A stretch of DNA of 64,000 bases from Oceanobacillus halophilus (GCF_003628505.1 NZ_RBZP01000010.1:1-64000), one strand, 5' to 3'; counted from the first letter of the stretch, positions 1 to 8,843 are shown. The notes: generated by a model not told the origin, from the sequence alone. Numbers and translations are program-made.

Positions 1-95
1 CAAAGGAGATCAGTTAGCTTCCCGCGCTCGACTTGCATGTATTAGGCACGCCGCCAGCGTTCGTCCTGAGCCAAGATCAAACTCTCCAAAAAAGT
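1..95 (-). rRNA. 16S ribosomal RNA, 5' end only (partial)
   Basis: Read on the minus strand, this stretch is the canonical start of a bacterial 16S rRNA: GAGAGTTTGAT, then CTTGGCTCAG, GACGAACGCTGGCGGCGTG and CCTAATACATGCAAGTCGAG. The rest of the gene lies to the left of the window. The mature 5' end is put near position 95 by analogy with Bacillus, where it lies a few bases before GAGAGTTTGAT. The sequence fits Bacillaceae. Confidence 0.97.
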
Positions 96-223
96 TTGTT
101 TTGTGATTAACACCAATCAATCACAAAGAGAATTCTTAGCTTCCAGAAGTGTTACCTTCTGTATTTTTAAAGAAAAAACGAGTTTTTCTTTTTCTTAACA
201 TACTGGTTGTTTTGTTCAGTTTT

Positions 224-232
224 CAAAGAGCA
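224..232 (-). promoter_or_regulatory. boxA-like antitermination element in the rrn leader
   Basis: The minus strand reads TGCTCTTTG followed by AAAACTGAACAAAAC, the conserved leader sequence that precedes 16S in Bacillaceae rRNA operons. boxA is where the Nus antitermination complex loads. The position, about 130 bases before the 16S start and downstream of both promoters, fits. Confidence 0.65.
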
Positions 233-267
233 ATTCAGTTCGCCATTCTCAAGACAGCGACTTTATT

Positions 268-297
268 AATATATCATACCGCGTTTATCTTTGTCAA
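268..297 (-). promoter_or_regulatory. rRNA operon promoter P2
   Basis: On the minus strand a perfect TTGACA (292-297) is followed after 18 bases by TATATT (268-273). It lies about 170 bases upstream of 16S, downstream of a second promoter, giving the tandem arrangement normal for Bacillus rrn operons. Confidence 0.7.
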
Positions 298-342
298 TAA
301 ATATTTTAATTTGTTGAGAAGATAATTTTGCGACAGAGATAA

Positions 343-371
343 ATTATATCGAAGTAGATTTAAAACGTCAA
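343..371 (-). promoter_or_regulatory. rRNA operon promoter P1
   Basis: On the minus strand TTGACG (366-371) and a perfect TATAAT (343-348) are separated by exactly 17 bases. It lies about 75 bases upstream of P2. Together they explain most of the gene-free stretch between 100 and 380. From 380 to 580 I see only AT-rich sequence. Confidence 0.72.
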
Positions 372-603
372 TAACTTTTTTAATTTCAGTTCATCGCCTT
401 ACACATTACATAACCACATGTTTTTTTGCGACAAAAAATATAATAACATCCTCAGATAAAAAAGTAAACACATTTTTTAACGAACCATTTCTATCAACTT
501 TTTAATAGATTTGCTATATATAATGTACATTTGCTGACACTGTATTAAACCTGATCCATTTTAGAATCATTTTATATATAATAAGGAAAAGGAGATGGTT
601 TAA

Positions 604-761
604 ATGATCCATCAATCGATAGGACTAGGTTTAGTTGCTGGGTCCTGTGTCGGATTATTTATTAGTATACTTTTTCCTTAAATATTGGCCTAACCATTGA
701 ATTGGGTGCTGGTGTTGGTTTAGTAGTAGGAGTAATCATAGATTTGCTAAAGAGCCAATAA
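604..761 (+). pseudogene. small glycine-rich membrane protein, interrupted by a one-base frameshift
   Basis: A strong ribosome binding site (AAGGAGATGG) precedes ATG at 604. The first frame gives 25 residues (MIHQSIGLGLVAGS, then CVGLFISILFP) and stops at 681. The next frame continues without a gap in the same style (NIGLTIELGAGVGLVVGVII, then DLLKSQ) to a stop at 761. Adding one T to the run of five at 671-675 joins both into a protein of about 52 residues with two glycine-rich hydrophobic helices. A terminator directly follows the second half, so the two halves look like one gene. It could be a decayed gene, a phase-variable T tract, a programmed shift or a sequencing error. I do not recognise the family. 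Confidence 0.45.
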
Positions 762-786
762 GCAACTGAATATGCTTATTTTTTTG
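757..786 (+). terminator. Rho-independent terminator of the small glycine-rich gene
   Basis: AATAAGCA (757-764) and TGCTTATT (773-780) are perfect inverted copies around an 8-base loop, followed by a T run. The left arm overlaps the stop codon of the second reading frame. Confidence 0.65.
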
Positions 787-1000
787 GTTAGCATGAATGA
801 AACCGATTAAGACTTTTACGGCTTTTATCTATCTATTGCTGATGACCTAATTGAGAGCCCTAATATCCTAAAATACGCTTCCCGATTTTTTTCATCACAA
901 TAATCTAACAAAATCTCTATTAATCTATCATTTTTTACCAAAAAAGGATATAATATCCATAAGTATATTTAGGCATCGTTAAATAAGGGGTGTTAAACAA

Positions 1001-2290
1001 GTGACCAATAAAAAAATGATTATGACTGTTACAGCAGGTGCAGCAATTGCATCAACAATGGTTGGTGCTGACGAAGCAGAAGCTGCAGCACACAAAGTTC
1101 AAAGTGGAGATTCATTATGGACCATTGCACAGAAATATAATACGAGCGTCCATGCATTAAAAGACATAAACAATTTAAAATCAGATATCATTTTTCCAAA
1201 TCAAGTACTGCAAACCAATAAGTCGGATTCAAGTAGCAGTTCTTCCACTAGCTCTAAAACGGAATCTGAATCGAAACCATCATCTAATTCGAATACATAT
1301 ACGGTGAAACGCGGAGACACTTTAAGCGGTATTGCATCGAAGCATAATATTTCTCTCAGTAACCTAATGAAGTGGAATGGATTAGATACAACATTAATCT
1401 ACCCTGGGAATGTTCTTTCTGTAAGTAAATCGACTTCTAACCGTTCGACAAAAACGGAGAATTCTTCTTCAAAATCAGATTCCACAAGCAATAAAAAAGA
1501 AGAAGCCTCTAGTGTTTACAAAGTTAAATCTGGGGATACACTTTCACACATTGCATCCAAATACAGTGTAACTGTTGCTAATCTTAAAAAATGGAATAAA
1601 TTAAGCTCCGACATGATTTATGTTGGACAAAGCCTAAAAATTGGCTCAGCAAAGGATAGTTCCAAAGAGAGTTCCTCTAAAACTACTGAAAGTTCTAAGA
1701 GTGAACAAAAAGTAGGTTCTACTACGGTCTATGTGGTTAAATCTGGAGACAGTCTCTCTAAAATTGGAAAAGAGCATAAAGTTAGCGTTTCTGATATTAA
1801 AAAATGGAATAATCTAAAATCTGATATGATTTATATTGGACAAAAACTAAACATTGGGTCTGCAAAAAATAGTTCACCAGCTCCCGATAATAACTCTGGA
1901 AGCAAATCTAACGCTGATGTGGATTACAATGTCGACAAACTTATAAATGTAGCTAAAAGTTTATCAGGGACTCGTTACGTATGGGGTGGAACGACAACAA
2001 GCGGGTTTGATTGCAGCGGATATATTTATTATGTTTATAAACAAGCGGGAATGGATATCAGTCGTCTTTCCAGTGCTGGTTATTATGAACGTTCCTATTA
2101 TGTAGATAACCCTCAAGTAGGAGATTTAGTATTTTTCGAAGGGACCTATAAATCTGGTATATCTCATATGGGGATATATTTAGGGGATAATAAGTTTATC
2201 CAAGCAGGCTCAAGCAACGGTGTTTCCATTGCTAGTCTAGATAACTCCTATTGGAAAAAACATTTTGATAGCTTTAAGCGATTCTATTAA
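1001..2290 (+). CDS. secreted cell-wall hydrolase with four LysM domains and NlpC/P60 endopeptidase
   Basis: Peptidoglycan hydrolase of the D,L-endopeptidase type (LytE/CwlO-like) acting outside the cell. The GTG start at 1001 follows AAGGGG at a suitable distance. Residues 1-30 look like a signal peptide ending in EAEAAA. Four LysM peptidoglycan-binding repeats lie at about 31-72, 100-141, 173-214 and 244-285, joined by serine/lysine-rich linkers. The NlpC/P60 domain fills about 313-429, with the catalytic Cys338 in FDCSGY, His389 in SHMGIYLG and a polar third residue near 406. The 429-residue length is usual for this architecture. It is a single-gene unit, divergent from the 16S operon, with TATAAT at 949-954 and its own terminator. 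The exact physiological role (cell separation or elongation) cannot be told. Confidence 0.93.
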   Translation: MTNKKMIMTVTAGAAIASTMVGADEAEAAAHKVQSGDSLWTIAQKYNTSVHALKDINNLKSDIIFPNQVLQTNKSDSSSSSSTSSKTESESKPSSNSNTYTVKRGDTLSGIASKHNISLSNLMKWNGLDTTLIYPGNVLSVSKSTSNRSTKTENSSSKSDSTSNKKEEASSVYKVKSGDTLSHIASKYSVTVANLKKWNKLSSDMIYVGQSLKIGSAKDSSKESSSKTTESSKSEQKVGSTTVYVVKSGDSLSKIGKEHKVSVSDIKKWNNLKSDMIYIGQKLNIGSAKNSSPAPDNNSGSKSNADVDYNVDKLINVAKSLSGTRYVWGGTTTSGFDCSGYIYYVYKQAGMDISRLSSAGYYERSYYVDNPQVGDLVFFEGTYKSGISHMGIYLGDNKFIQAGSSNGVSIASLDNSYWKKHFDSFKRFY

Positions 2291-2305
2291 AAGATATGAT
2301 AGAGA

Positions 2306-2332
2306 AACTCCAGTTGTTGCTGGAGTTTTTTT
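2306..2332 (+). terminator. terminator after the LysM/P60 gene
   Basis: AACTCCAG (2306-2313) pairs with CTGGAGTT (2320-2327) around TTGTTG, followed by a T run. Confidence 0.85.
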
Positions 2333-2423
2333 GTTTCAATACATTAAAAAGACTCTTTTCTAAAGGTTTGTTGCTTTTTAACATGACTTTACATTGGATT
2401 TTGTATAGACTGTTGATATATTT

Positions 2424-2577
2424 AATTCAGAATAGTGTAGCTCTCGCTTACACTTATGTTTGATATGTACGATCATTCGCTCCGGCAGAATACTTGCGGT
2501 TCGCGGGCACGGCCTCAAGCCTCCTCGCGGAAAGCGTAGTGTATTTCCGTAGCGGTTGTGAAGCACTATTCTGAATT
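2424..2577. repeat. intergenic palindromic repeat element, 154 bp
   Basis: AATTCAGAATAGTG at 2424-2437 and its exact complement CACTATTCTGAATT at 2564-2577 bound a GC-richer core. The core is itself an imperfect palindrome: CGCTCCGGCAGAATAC on one side, GTATTTCCGTAGCGG on the other, with TTCGCGGGCACGGCC and CCTCCTCGCGGAA inside. Its composition differs sharply from the AT-rich surroundings. From memory it resembles the short GC-rich repeats scattered between genes in many Bacillaceae. No transposase is present, and the short frames across it look accidental. Confidence 0.6.
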
Positions 2578-2610
2578 ACATAAATCAGGAATCTCTATCA
2601 ACTGTAAATA

Positions 2611-2647
2611 TAAAAAAGGAATCTCATACTCAATCAGAGATTCCTTT
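2611..2647 (-). terminator. terminator after the EamA transporter gene
   Basis: AAAGGAATCTC (2615-2625) pairs with GAGATTCCTTT (2637-2647). On the minus strand the stem is followed by a T run. Confidence 0.8.
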
Positions 2648-2662
2648 CTTTCCCTAGCACAG

Positions 2663-3619
2663 CTAGTTCCGTTCTGTATTTAATTCCTGCTTGTCCACTG
2701 TCTGACTTTTCCCCTTATAATTTACTACAATAATACCAACTGCAACGAGTGCAATAGCAGCCATAATGAAGATATTGAGACTTTCCCCAGGAATAAACAT
2801 TGCAGATAAGACAGATCCTGATACAGGAACAATAAATTTATACATGCTCATTTCGCCTGCATTATTATATTTCAATATAGAATACCATAAAGCAAATGCT
2901 ACAGCTGAAAGAAGTGCGGAATAGATAAACAGTCCCCAGCCAAATGGTGTGAAGATCATTGCTCCTTCACTTAATTGCGGTACGCCAATTAATAGTAAAA
3001 TAGCTGCTCCCAAACTTAACTGCCAGCCTGTGATGGCAAAAGGATGAATACCTGTTGCAAGTTCTTTTGCCATGATGGTTGCAATCGCACTGGTTAAACC
3101 AGCTAGGATCATATAACCTTCCCCTGTCAATGTAAAAACAAGTTGCAGTTCTTGTCCCCAGTTAGCAACTACAATTCCAGTAAATCCGGCAATCAATCCA
3201 ACTGCTTTTTTCCAATTCATCCGATCATTTTTATAGTAATAATGGGCAAGAAGCACCGTGAAAAATGTTCCGCTTGAAGAAAGAATAGCACCTTGCATCC
3301 CTGTTACTTTTGCCAGTCCATTATAGAAGAAAAAGTATTGTAGCGCTGTTTGTACAACACCTAAAATGACAAGGACGATAAACTGCCTGCGTGTGACTAG
3401 AATACTTTTTGGATTACTAAATAATAAAAAAGCTAAAACAATTATTCCTGCAAGTAAAAATCGCATTCCAGCAAATACAATCTTGGCGATAGTATCATCA
3501 GGCGCCATTTGCAGTTCCTCATAACTCAGCTTCAATACCGGAAACGCACTGCCCCATAATATAGAACAGAAAACTGCAATTCCAATGACAGACCATTTAT
3601 TTTGAAACATGCCTTTCAT
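2663..3619 (-). CDS. EamA/DMT-family transporter
   Basis: Ten-helix membrane protein of the drug/metabolite transporter superfamily with two EamA repeats, of the RhaT/YdcZ-like exporter type. The substrate is unknown. The frame is open upstream to 3682, but the start is placed at 3619 (MKGMFQNKW) because AGGAGA lies just before that ATG and a first helix begins directly after it. This gives 318 residues, normal for the family. WGSAFP near the N-terminus and repeated glycine-rich helices are typical. It is a single-gene unit with its own terminator, unrelated to the sugar genes. Confidence 0.82.
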   Translation of the reverse strand: MKGMFQNKWSVIGIAVFCSILWGSAFPVLKLSYEELQMAPDDTIAKIVFAGMRFLLAGIIVLAFLLFSNPKSILVTRRQFIVLVILGVVQTALQYFFFYNGLAKVTGMQGAILSSSGTFFTVLLAHYYYKNDRMNWKKAVGLIAGFTGIVVANWGQELQLVFTLTGEGYMILAGLTSAIATIMAKELATGIHPFAITGWQLSLGAAILLLIGVPQLSEGAMIFTPFGWGLFIYSALLSAVAFALWYSILKYNNAGEMSMYKFIVPVSGSVLSAMFIPGESLNIFIMAAIALVAVGIIVVNYKGKSQTVDKQELNTERN

Positions 3620-3858
3620 GTTGTCATCTCCTAATATAATCTTAATAAATGAGGGATAGCCAATCCATATGACCTTTCCCATAATAATGCACCGGAAATT
3701 AAACTTTCCAATGCAAATAAATATATCTTATTGTATTGTGCTAAGATAAGCAAATAATGTGTTTGTATAGAATCAATGATTGTATTTCTGAGTAATATTC
3801 CGTCCCCCTTGCAAATAAGTTTATAGAGACAAGCGTATTTCAAGGAGGATCTGTAACT

Positions 3859-4248
3859 ATGGTAAAGTCGGAGATAACAAAGGAAATGATCGAACGGTAT
3901 TATGATTTGAATAGCATGAAAAAAGAAATTGAGTCGGAAATGAACGAGTTAAAAAAAGCATTTCATACATATTTCGATGAAAATGTTGGTTCCAATCAGA
4001 AGGGCGAACTCATCAATGGGAACTATAAGGTGCAAAGACAAGTCCGAAAAACAGAGAAATTTAATGACAAAGAGACAATAAAAAGATTAGAAGAATTGAA
4101 TATGGAAGATTTAATTCAAGTGGTTAAAAAGCCAGATGGTGATAAAATTGATGCTGCGGTTAATTTGGGACTTTTAAAAGAAGACGATTTAGAAGGATGC
4201 CGGATTTGCAACTTTTCAAAAGCCATTTCCGTGAAAGAAGTTAAATAA
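3859..4248 (+). CDS. conserved-looking small protein of unknown function
   Basis: A 129-residue soluble protein preceded by a strong AAGGAGG (about 3842). Residues 1-40 are charged and helical, probably a short coiled coil (MIERYYDLNSMKKEIESEM). A central lysine/glutamate-rich segment follows, then a C-terminal CRICNF with two cysteines. The coding frame, ribosome binding site and own terminator support a real gene. I do not recognise the family. The CxxC pair could bind metal, but with only two cysteines that is weak. Confidence 0.7.
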   Translation: MVKSEITKEMIERYYDLNSMKKEIESEMNELKKAFHTYFDENVGSNQKGELINGNYKVQRQVRKTEKFNDKETIKRLEELNMEDLIQVVKKPDGDKIDAAVNLGLLKEDDLEGCRICNFSKAISVKEVK

Positions 4249-4262
4249 AAACTCCTCTTTTG

Positions 4263-4306
4263 AAAGGATAGATACAATCAATCGATGATTTGTATTTATC
4301 CTTTTT
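4263..4306 (+). terminator. terminator after the 129-residue protein gene
   Basis: AAAGGATAGATACAATCA pairs imperfectly with TGATTTGTATTTATCCTTT around a short loop and ends in T5. Confidence 0.75.
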
Positions 4307-4420
4307 ACATTTTCCATTAATTGTCACTAATTCTTTATTGCTAACATGGTAAGATGAAATAACCATATAACTATAAATTCCTCACCATGATAAGGGTGCT
4401 TGTTAGAAAGGAAGAATTAA

Positions 4421-5917
4421 ATGTCATATAAGGGGAGAATTATTGGTTTCATTCTTATATTAATCAATGGAATAATTGTTTCCACGTATTCCTATACATC
4501 GACAGGGAGTATGGAGTTAAATAACGTTGTTGCTTCTCTCATACAACTCCCCCTCGGCTGGTTTATCGGAAAACAGTTTGATAAAGTGCACTACCTTAAT
4601 AATAAACTGCAAAACATGGCATATCATGATTACTTAACTAATTTACCCAATCGATTATATTTGGCAAATGTTTTTAAAGAAACCATGGAAAATGCTGAAA
4701 ATGAAAAAAAAGAGCTAGCAATTTTATATATGGATTTAGATAGATTTAAATCGATCAACGATACGATGGGTCATGATGTTGGCGATCAATTACTTGTTCA
4801 GGTTAGTAATCGCTTGGTTGCAAATGTCCGTAAACAGGATGTCGTGGCTCGCCAAGGTGGAGACGAATTTATTATTCTCTTAAATGATGTTGATAAAACA
4901 CAGGTAAAAGAGGTAGCTGATCAAATTCTCCATAGTTTTGCTGCTCCATTCACACTAAATAAAGAAGATTTTTATACTTCCCCAAGCATTGGTATTAGTC
5001 TATTTCCAGAAGATGGCCAAGACATTAACTTACTTTCTAAAAATGCGGATGCTGCGATGTATCTTTCCAAGAAACGAGGAAGAAATAATTATCAATTCTA
5101 CAACAATGAGGAAAAAGATATTCTTGATCGGAAATTTATTTTAGAACAGGGATTAACAAGGGCACTTCTTAACAACGAGTTTTTACTTTATTACCAACCT
5201 AAAGTCGATTTAGAAACGAATACTATCTATGGTGCTGAGGCCTTAATTCGCTGGGATCACCCAGAATATGGATTGATTTCTCCTTTCGAATTTATACCAA
5301 TAGCAGAAGAAGCTGGTTACATAATTCCCATCGGTAAATGGGTGATAGAATCTGCATGCAAGCAAGCTGCATTATGGCAAAAACAAGGCATCTCCTTAAA
5401 TATAGCCGTTAATGTATCTGCTAAACAGTTTCAAGATAAACGTTTCGTGAAAATTGTAGAAGATACTCTTAATAACTATCAATTAGCCCCAGGTTTACTA
5501 GAGTTAGAAATCACAGAAAGTGTAATGCAGGACGTAGAAGAATCCTATAGTATGTTACAGCAATTGAAATCCATTGGAGTGAAGACATCCATCGATGACT
5601 TTGGAACAGGATACTCCTCTTTAAATATTTTAAACTCCGTATCAATAGATTACGTTAAAATAGATAAGTCTTTTATTGATGACATGTTAACGAATTCCAG
5701 TACGGCTTCTTTAGTTAAAACCATTATCCAAATTGGTTCTAATTTGAACTTTGAACTAATTGCTGAAGGTATTGAACAGGAATCACAAACTAATTTCCTT
5801 ATCCAACATGGTTGCCATTTGGGACAAGGATACCTTTATAGTCCACCACTTCCGTTGGAGGAAATGGATAAGGTCATTCAAAAGCAGCAGGAACGTTTAT
5901 TGAGTTCGGCATTTTAA
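4421..5917 (+). CDS. membrane GGDEF-EAL protein (cyclic-di-GMP synthase/phosphodiesterase)
   Basis: A 498-residue protein with two N-terminal membrane helices (about 7-25 and 33-51), a GGDEF domain and an EAL domain. The synthase motif GGDEF (146-150) is intact, and RKQD (137-140) five residues before it matches the RxxD product-inhibition site. In the EAL half EAL (273-275), the later DDFGTG and the glutamate in AEGIE are all present. Both activities therefore look possible, and which dominates cannot be told from sequence. The start follows AGAAAGGAAG. It stands alone between two terminators, so the neighbours give no clue to its process. Confidence 0.92.
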   Translation: MSYKGRIIGFILILINGIIVSTYSYTSTGSMELNNVVASLIQLPLGWFIGKQFDKVHYLNNKLQNMAYHDYLTNLPNRLYLANVFKETMENAENEKKELAILYMDLDRFKSINDTMGHDVGDQLLVQVSNRLVANVRKQDVVARQGGDEFIILLNDVDKTQVKEVADQILHSFAAPFTLNKEDFYTSPSIGISLFPEDGQDINLLSKNADAAMYLSKKRGRNNYQFYNNEEKDILDRKFILEQGLTRALLNNEFLLYYQPKVDLETNTIYGAEALIRWDHPEYGLISPFEFIPIAEEAGYIIPIGKWVIESACKQAALWQKQGISLNIAVNVSAKQFQDKRFVKIVEDTLNNYQLAPGLLELEITESVMQDVEESYSMLQQLKSIGVKTSIDDFGTGYSSLNILNSVSIDYVKIDKSFIDDMLTNSSTASLVKTIIQIGSNLNFELIAEGIEQESQTNFLIQHGCHLGQGYLYSPPLPLEEMDKVIQKQQERLLSSAF

Positions 5918-5921
5918 TATT

Positions 5922-5958
5922 AAAACCCGCTCTATTTATTGGTATAGAGCGGGTTTTT
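5922..5958 (+). terminator. terminator after the GGDEF-EAL gene
   Basis: AAAACCCGCTCTAT pairs with ATAGAGCGGGTTTT, followed by further T residues. Confidence 0.88.
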
Positions 5959-5988
5959 CGTAGTATTTATTTACTCAAAGCTTCATTC

Positions 5989-6018
5989 TTCGACAAAAAC
6001 CGGGGAGTGACAGGCACC
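5989..6018. repeat. copy 1 of a dispersed short repeat
   Basis: TTCGACAAAAACC followed by GGGGAGTGACAGGCACC. The same pair of blocks recurs at 59474-59503 (inverted) and 59664-59703. Here it touches the last base of the galM stop codon. Confidence 0.6.
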
Positions 6019-7064
6019 TACTCTACTCCAAAAGTAAAGATTGTCTGTGTTTTATTTACTTCTCCTTCTTCCCGGATAATACTTGGGAATCCCTTATGAT
6101 GCAGGGATGCTGGTGATCCTTGTGTTTCTAGGCAGAGGCCAAGATATTTTTCGGTTGTGCCTTCTGTTAATTCCAGTCCTTCATCCAGATTATTGGATGT
6201 ATACATCACTACACCTGGTTGATTGGTTTCCATCGTTAATGTTCGTCCACTCATTTCATCTTTCACTATTGCCTTTTCATCTCTTTCATAATCAAAGATA
6301 AAGTAGTGATCATATCCATTTCCAGCTAGTTGATTTTGCTCAGATTCATTCGTAAATCCATCCTTCAGAAGTCGGCCTTTTCTAAAATCAAAGGCAGTAC
6401 CTTCCACATCAAGTAACTTGCCAGTTGGAATTAACTCTTCGTCCAGTTCGACAAATTGATTGCTGTCGAGTGTCACCTCATGCGTGTGAAGGGTTCTTTT
6501 CGCATTACCGCTTAAATTAAAGTAAGTATGATTCGTTAACGTTAGTGGCGTCACTTTATCCGTTGAGGTCATGTAATTAATGATAAATTGATTATCATTA
6601 TTAAGCGTATATGTTACCTCTGCCTCGACGTTTCCCGGAAAGCCGCCTTCTCCATCAGGACTATTATGTGATAATTTCACAAATGTTTCGTCTGTTAATT
6701 CAAACGTTTCCACTTCCCATAGAGCTGTATGAAAGCCAGCTGATCCCCCGTGCAGACAATGCGCTCCATCATTTGCTTCGAGTGTATAGGTTTCACTATT
6801 TAATGTGAAAGAAGAATCTTTAATTCTTCCACCCACCCGACCAATTAGTGCTCCAAGAAAACCAGGGTTGGTTAGGTATTGCTCATAATCTTTATATCCT
6901 AGAACTACATTTTCTAACTTCCCATCTTTATCGGGTACCATCATTTCCGTAATGATTCCCCCATAGTTTAAAAAGGAAACGGACATGTCATGATCATTTG
7001 TTAGCGTTATCTTTTTCCATTTTTTATGATCCTTTAGTTGTAATTCCTGTGTGTCTATTCTCAT
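6018..7064 (-). CDS. galM: aldose 1-epimerase (mutarotase)
   Basis: Interconverts alpha and beta anomers of free sugars in the cytoplasm. Its neighbours suggest xylose or arabinose as well as glucose or galactose. The 348-residue length is standard. Substrate-binding histidines in HCLHGG (about 102-107), the catalytic His179 in NHTYFNLSG and the catalytic base Glu313 in LCLETQ are all present. The start follows GAGGAGAATACG. It lies downstream of the xylose-porter gene on the same strand, but a palindrome lies near the boundary, so cotranscription is uncertain. Its stop codon abuts a dispersed repeat. Confidence 0.92.
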   Translation of the reverse strand: MRIDTQELQLKDHKKWKKITLTNDHDMSVSFLNYGGIITEMMVPDKDGKLENVVLGYKDYEQYLTNPGFLGALIGRVGGRIKDSSFTLNSETYTLEANDGAHCLHGGSAGFHTALWEVETFELTDETFVKLSHNSPDGEGGFPGNVEAEVTYTLNNDNQFIINYMTSTDKVTPLTLTNHTYFNLSGNAKRTLHTHEVTLDSNQFVELDEELIPTGKLLDVEGTAFDFRKGRLLKDGFTNESEQNQLAGNGYDHYFIFDYERDEKAIVKDEMSGRTLTMETNQPGVVMYTSNNLDEGLELTEGTTEKYLGLCLETQGSPASLHHKGFPSIIREEGEVNKTQTIFTFGVE

Positions 7065-7231
7065 CGTATTCTCCTCACTATTCTATGTAATATAACAAAA
7101 AGGTATATTAATAGAATACACTCTTTCTATCCTATCATCCATTAAAATATCTTTCTTTTATGTGTAAAATTAAACATTTTAATTGTATTTCGTACAGTGC
7201 AGAAAATTGTTCACCGTTCATAATTCCTTGA

Positions 7232-7262
7232 AGAGTAACAGCCTGGAAGTGACTGTTACTCT
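7232..7262 (-). terminator. palindrome after the sugar porter, possible terminator
   Basis: AGAGTAACAG (7232-7241) and CTGTTACTCT (7253-7262) are perfect inverted copies around an 11-base loop. The T tail is weak on both strands, so this could be an mRNA-end hairpin or an operator. Confidence 0.45.
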
Positions 7263-7289
7263 GTTTCGTTATGAACTAGTTCATATACT

Positions 7290-8729
7290 TTATATATTAG
7301 AAACGTTTCTTAGTTTCTCCTCTTTATTTTTTCTATTTCCCCATAAATTTTCTAATTCCTCAAGGGATTTTCCTTTGGTTTCCGGTACCATCTTCCAAAC
7401 AAATATGACAGAAATAGCACTCATTAATCCATAGAATCCATATGTTAAAGCCCCACTAAATTCCATCATGGATGGGTAGGTGGATGAAATAAAGAAATTT
7501 GCAGCCCATTGTGCCGCAACAGCAATAGCCATTGCTTGACCACGAATTTTATTTGGAAATATTTCAGAAAGTAATACCCAAGTAATCGGACCCCATGACA
7601 TCATGTATGAAGCAGTATAGAAAATGATAAAGATCAAGGTACCGATTCCGATAATATTAAAGTTTGCTAGCGTTGCGACCCCAAACATACCTATTGCCAT
7701 TCCAATAGAACCGAACATTAACAATGGTTTTCGTCCCCAATTATCAACTGTTCGAATAGCTACAATGGTGAAGACAACATTGACAACACCCATGACAACC
7801 GTTTGAATCATGGAGGCATTCTGACCTGCACCCATACTTTCAAAGATACGCGGTGCGTAATACAGCGCCACGTTAATACCAACGAATTGTTGGAAAACAG
7901 AGAGTAAAATCCCTACAACTACAACGGTTTTTCCAAAAGAGAATAGCTTACCAGAACTATTTGTATCCTGCTTAGATAATGAGACTTTTATTTCTGACAA
8001 AACCTCTTTTGCTTTCACTTTTGAACCATTAATTTTCGATAGAATAGTAAATGCTTCCTCTTCTTTGTTTTTTAATGCAAGGAATCTAGGTGTTTCAGGA
8101 ACAAAGAATAGTAGTGAAAAGAATAATAGTGCTGGTATTGCTTCAGAAGCGAACATAAACCTCCAGCCAACATCATTAATCCATTCTGTCGTTTGCCCAC
8201 TTGAAATCCCCCAGTTGACAAAATACACAATCAACATTCCAAAAATAATAGCAAATTGATAGAAGGATACAAGCTTCCCGCGAATTTCCTGTGGTGCAAT
8301 TTCTCCAATATAAGTTGGTGAAATGGCAGATGCTAATCCAACACCAATACCACCAAGAACGCGGTAAATATTAAACATAACCAATAAGCCAATCGTTGGT
8401 TCGCCTGCTTCAAAGAATAATAACTCTGGGTATGATGAACCTAAAGCTGATAGTAGAAATAAGACGGCAGCTAAAATTAACGAATTTTTTCTTCCTAAAT
8501 TATTGGAAAAGAATCCAGATATTAAACCACCGATAATACAGCCTATTAGCGCACTAGATACTGTAAATCCATGGAGTAAAGAACTTAATCCCAAACTATC
8601 AATCAAGTAAATTTCCAACGATTGTTCTGCACCTGATATAACAGCTGTATCGTACCCGAAAAGTAAACCACCAAGTGTTGCAATTAATGTAATAGCTAAG
8701 ATATAGAAATTGTTTGATTTCGTTTTCAT
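7290..8729 (-). CDS. MFS sugar porter, probable D-xylose (or arabinose)/H+ symporter
   Basis: Twelve-helix major facilitator protein of the sugar porter family, 479 residues. Family signatures are visible: GGLLFGYDTAVISG in helix 1, the loop motif GRKNSL, a helix 4-6 signature around TYIGEIAPQEIRGK, PETPRF at the end of helix 6 and PETKGKSLEELE at the C-terminus. It resembles XylE/AraE/XylT proteins, and its place next to galM and xylA favours xylose. No ribosome binding site touches the ATG. The only good one, GGAGG at 8776-8780, is 46 bases away with an 11-bp hairpin between (see findings). No start codon gives a longer in-frame product there. Confidence 0.85.
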   Translation of the reverse strand: MKTKSNNFYILAITLIATLGGLLFGYDTAVISGAEQSLEIYLIDSLGLSSLLHGFTVSSALIGCIIGGLISGFFSNNLGRKNSLILAAVLFLLSALGSSYPELLFFEAGEPTIGLLVMFNIYRVLGGIGVGLASAISPTYIGEIAPQEIRGKLVSFYQFAIIFGMLIVYFVNWGISSGQTTEWINDVGWRFMFASEAIPALLFFSLLFFVPETPRFLALKNKEEEAFTILSKINGSKVKAKEVLSEIKVSLSKQDTNSSGKLFSFGKTVVVVGILLSVFQQFVGINVALYYAPRIFESMGAGQNASMIQTVVMGVVNVVFTIVAIRTVDNWGRKPLLMFGSIGMAIGMFGVATLANFNIIGIGTLIFIIFYTASYMMSWGPITWVLLSEIFPNKIRGQAMAIAVAAQWAANFFISSTYPSMMEFSGALTYGFYGLMSAISVIFVWKMVPETKGKSLEELENLWGNRKNKEEKLRNVSNI

Positions 8730-8784
8730 TTTTTCAAAGTAAGAATCACTAGGTCATAGAGATTCTCACTTCTATCCTCCTCTC
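8730..8784 (-). promoter_or_regulatory. displaced ribosome binding site with an intervening hairpin
   Basis: On the minus strand GAGAGGAGG (8776-8784) is followed by ATAG, then AAGTGAGAATC (8771-8761), a 13-base loop, GATTCTTACTT (8747-8737), then TGAAAAA and the ATG at 8729. The arms pair over 11 bp with one G-U. Folding would leave 11 unpaired bases between GGAGG and ATG. Confidence 0.5.
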
Positions 8785-8843
8785 ATGACCAAATATTTTT
8801 ATAAGTGCTCGTATAAGAATGAATATGTAATGATAGAAATAAT

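Noticed and set aside
2378-2566. 62-residue open frame on the minus strand across the palindromic element
   Set aside because: It has no ribosome binding site and follows the GC-rich palindrome. The frame is a by-product of the repeat.
4306-4420. Possible cyclic-di-GMP riboswitch before the GGDEF-EAL gene
   Set aside because: I could not find the conserved GEMM core or a second stem. The stretch is short and AT-rich.
8748-8760. Six-codon leader peptide before the sugar porter as an attenuator
   Set aside because: There is no terminator/antiterminator pair and no codon bias for one amino acid. The hairpin is better explained by spacing of the ribosome binding site, so I kept only that.
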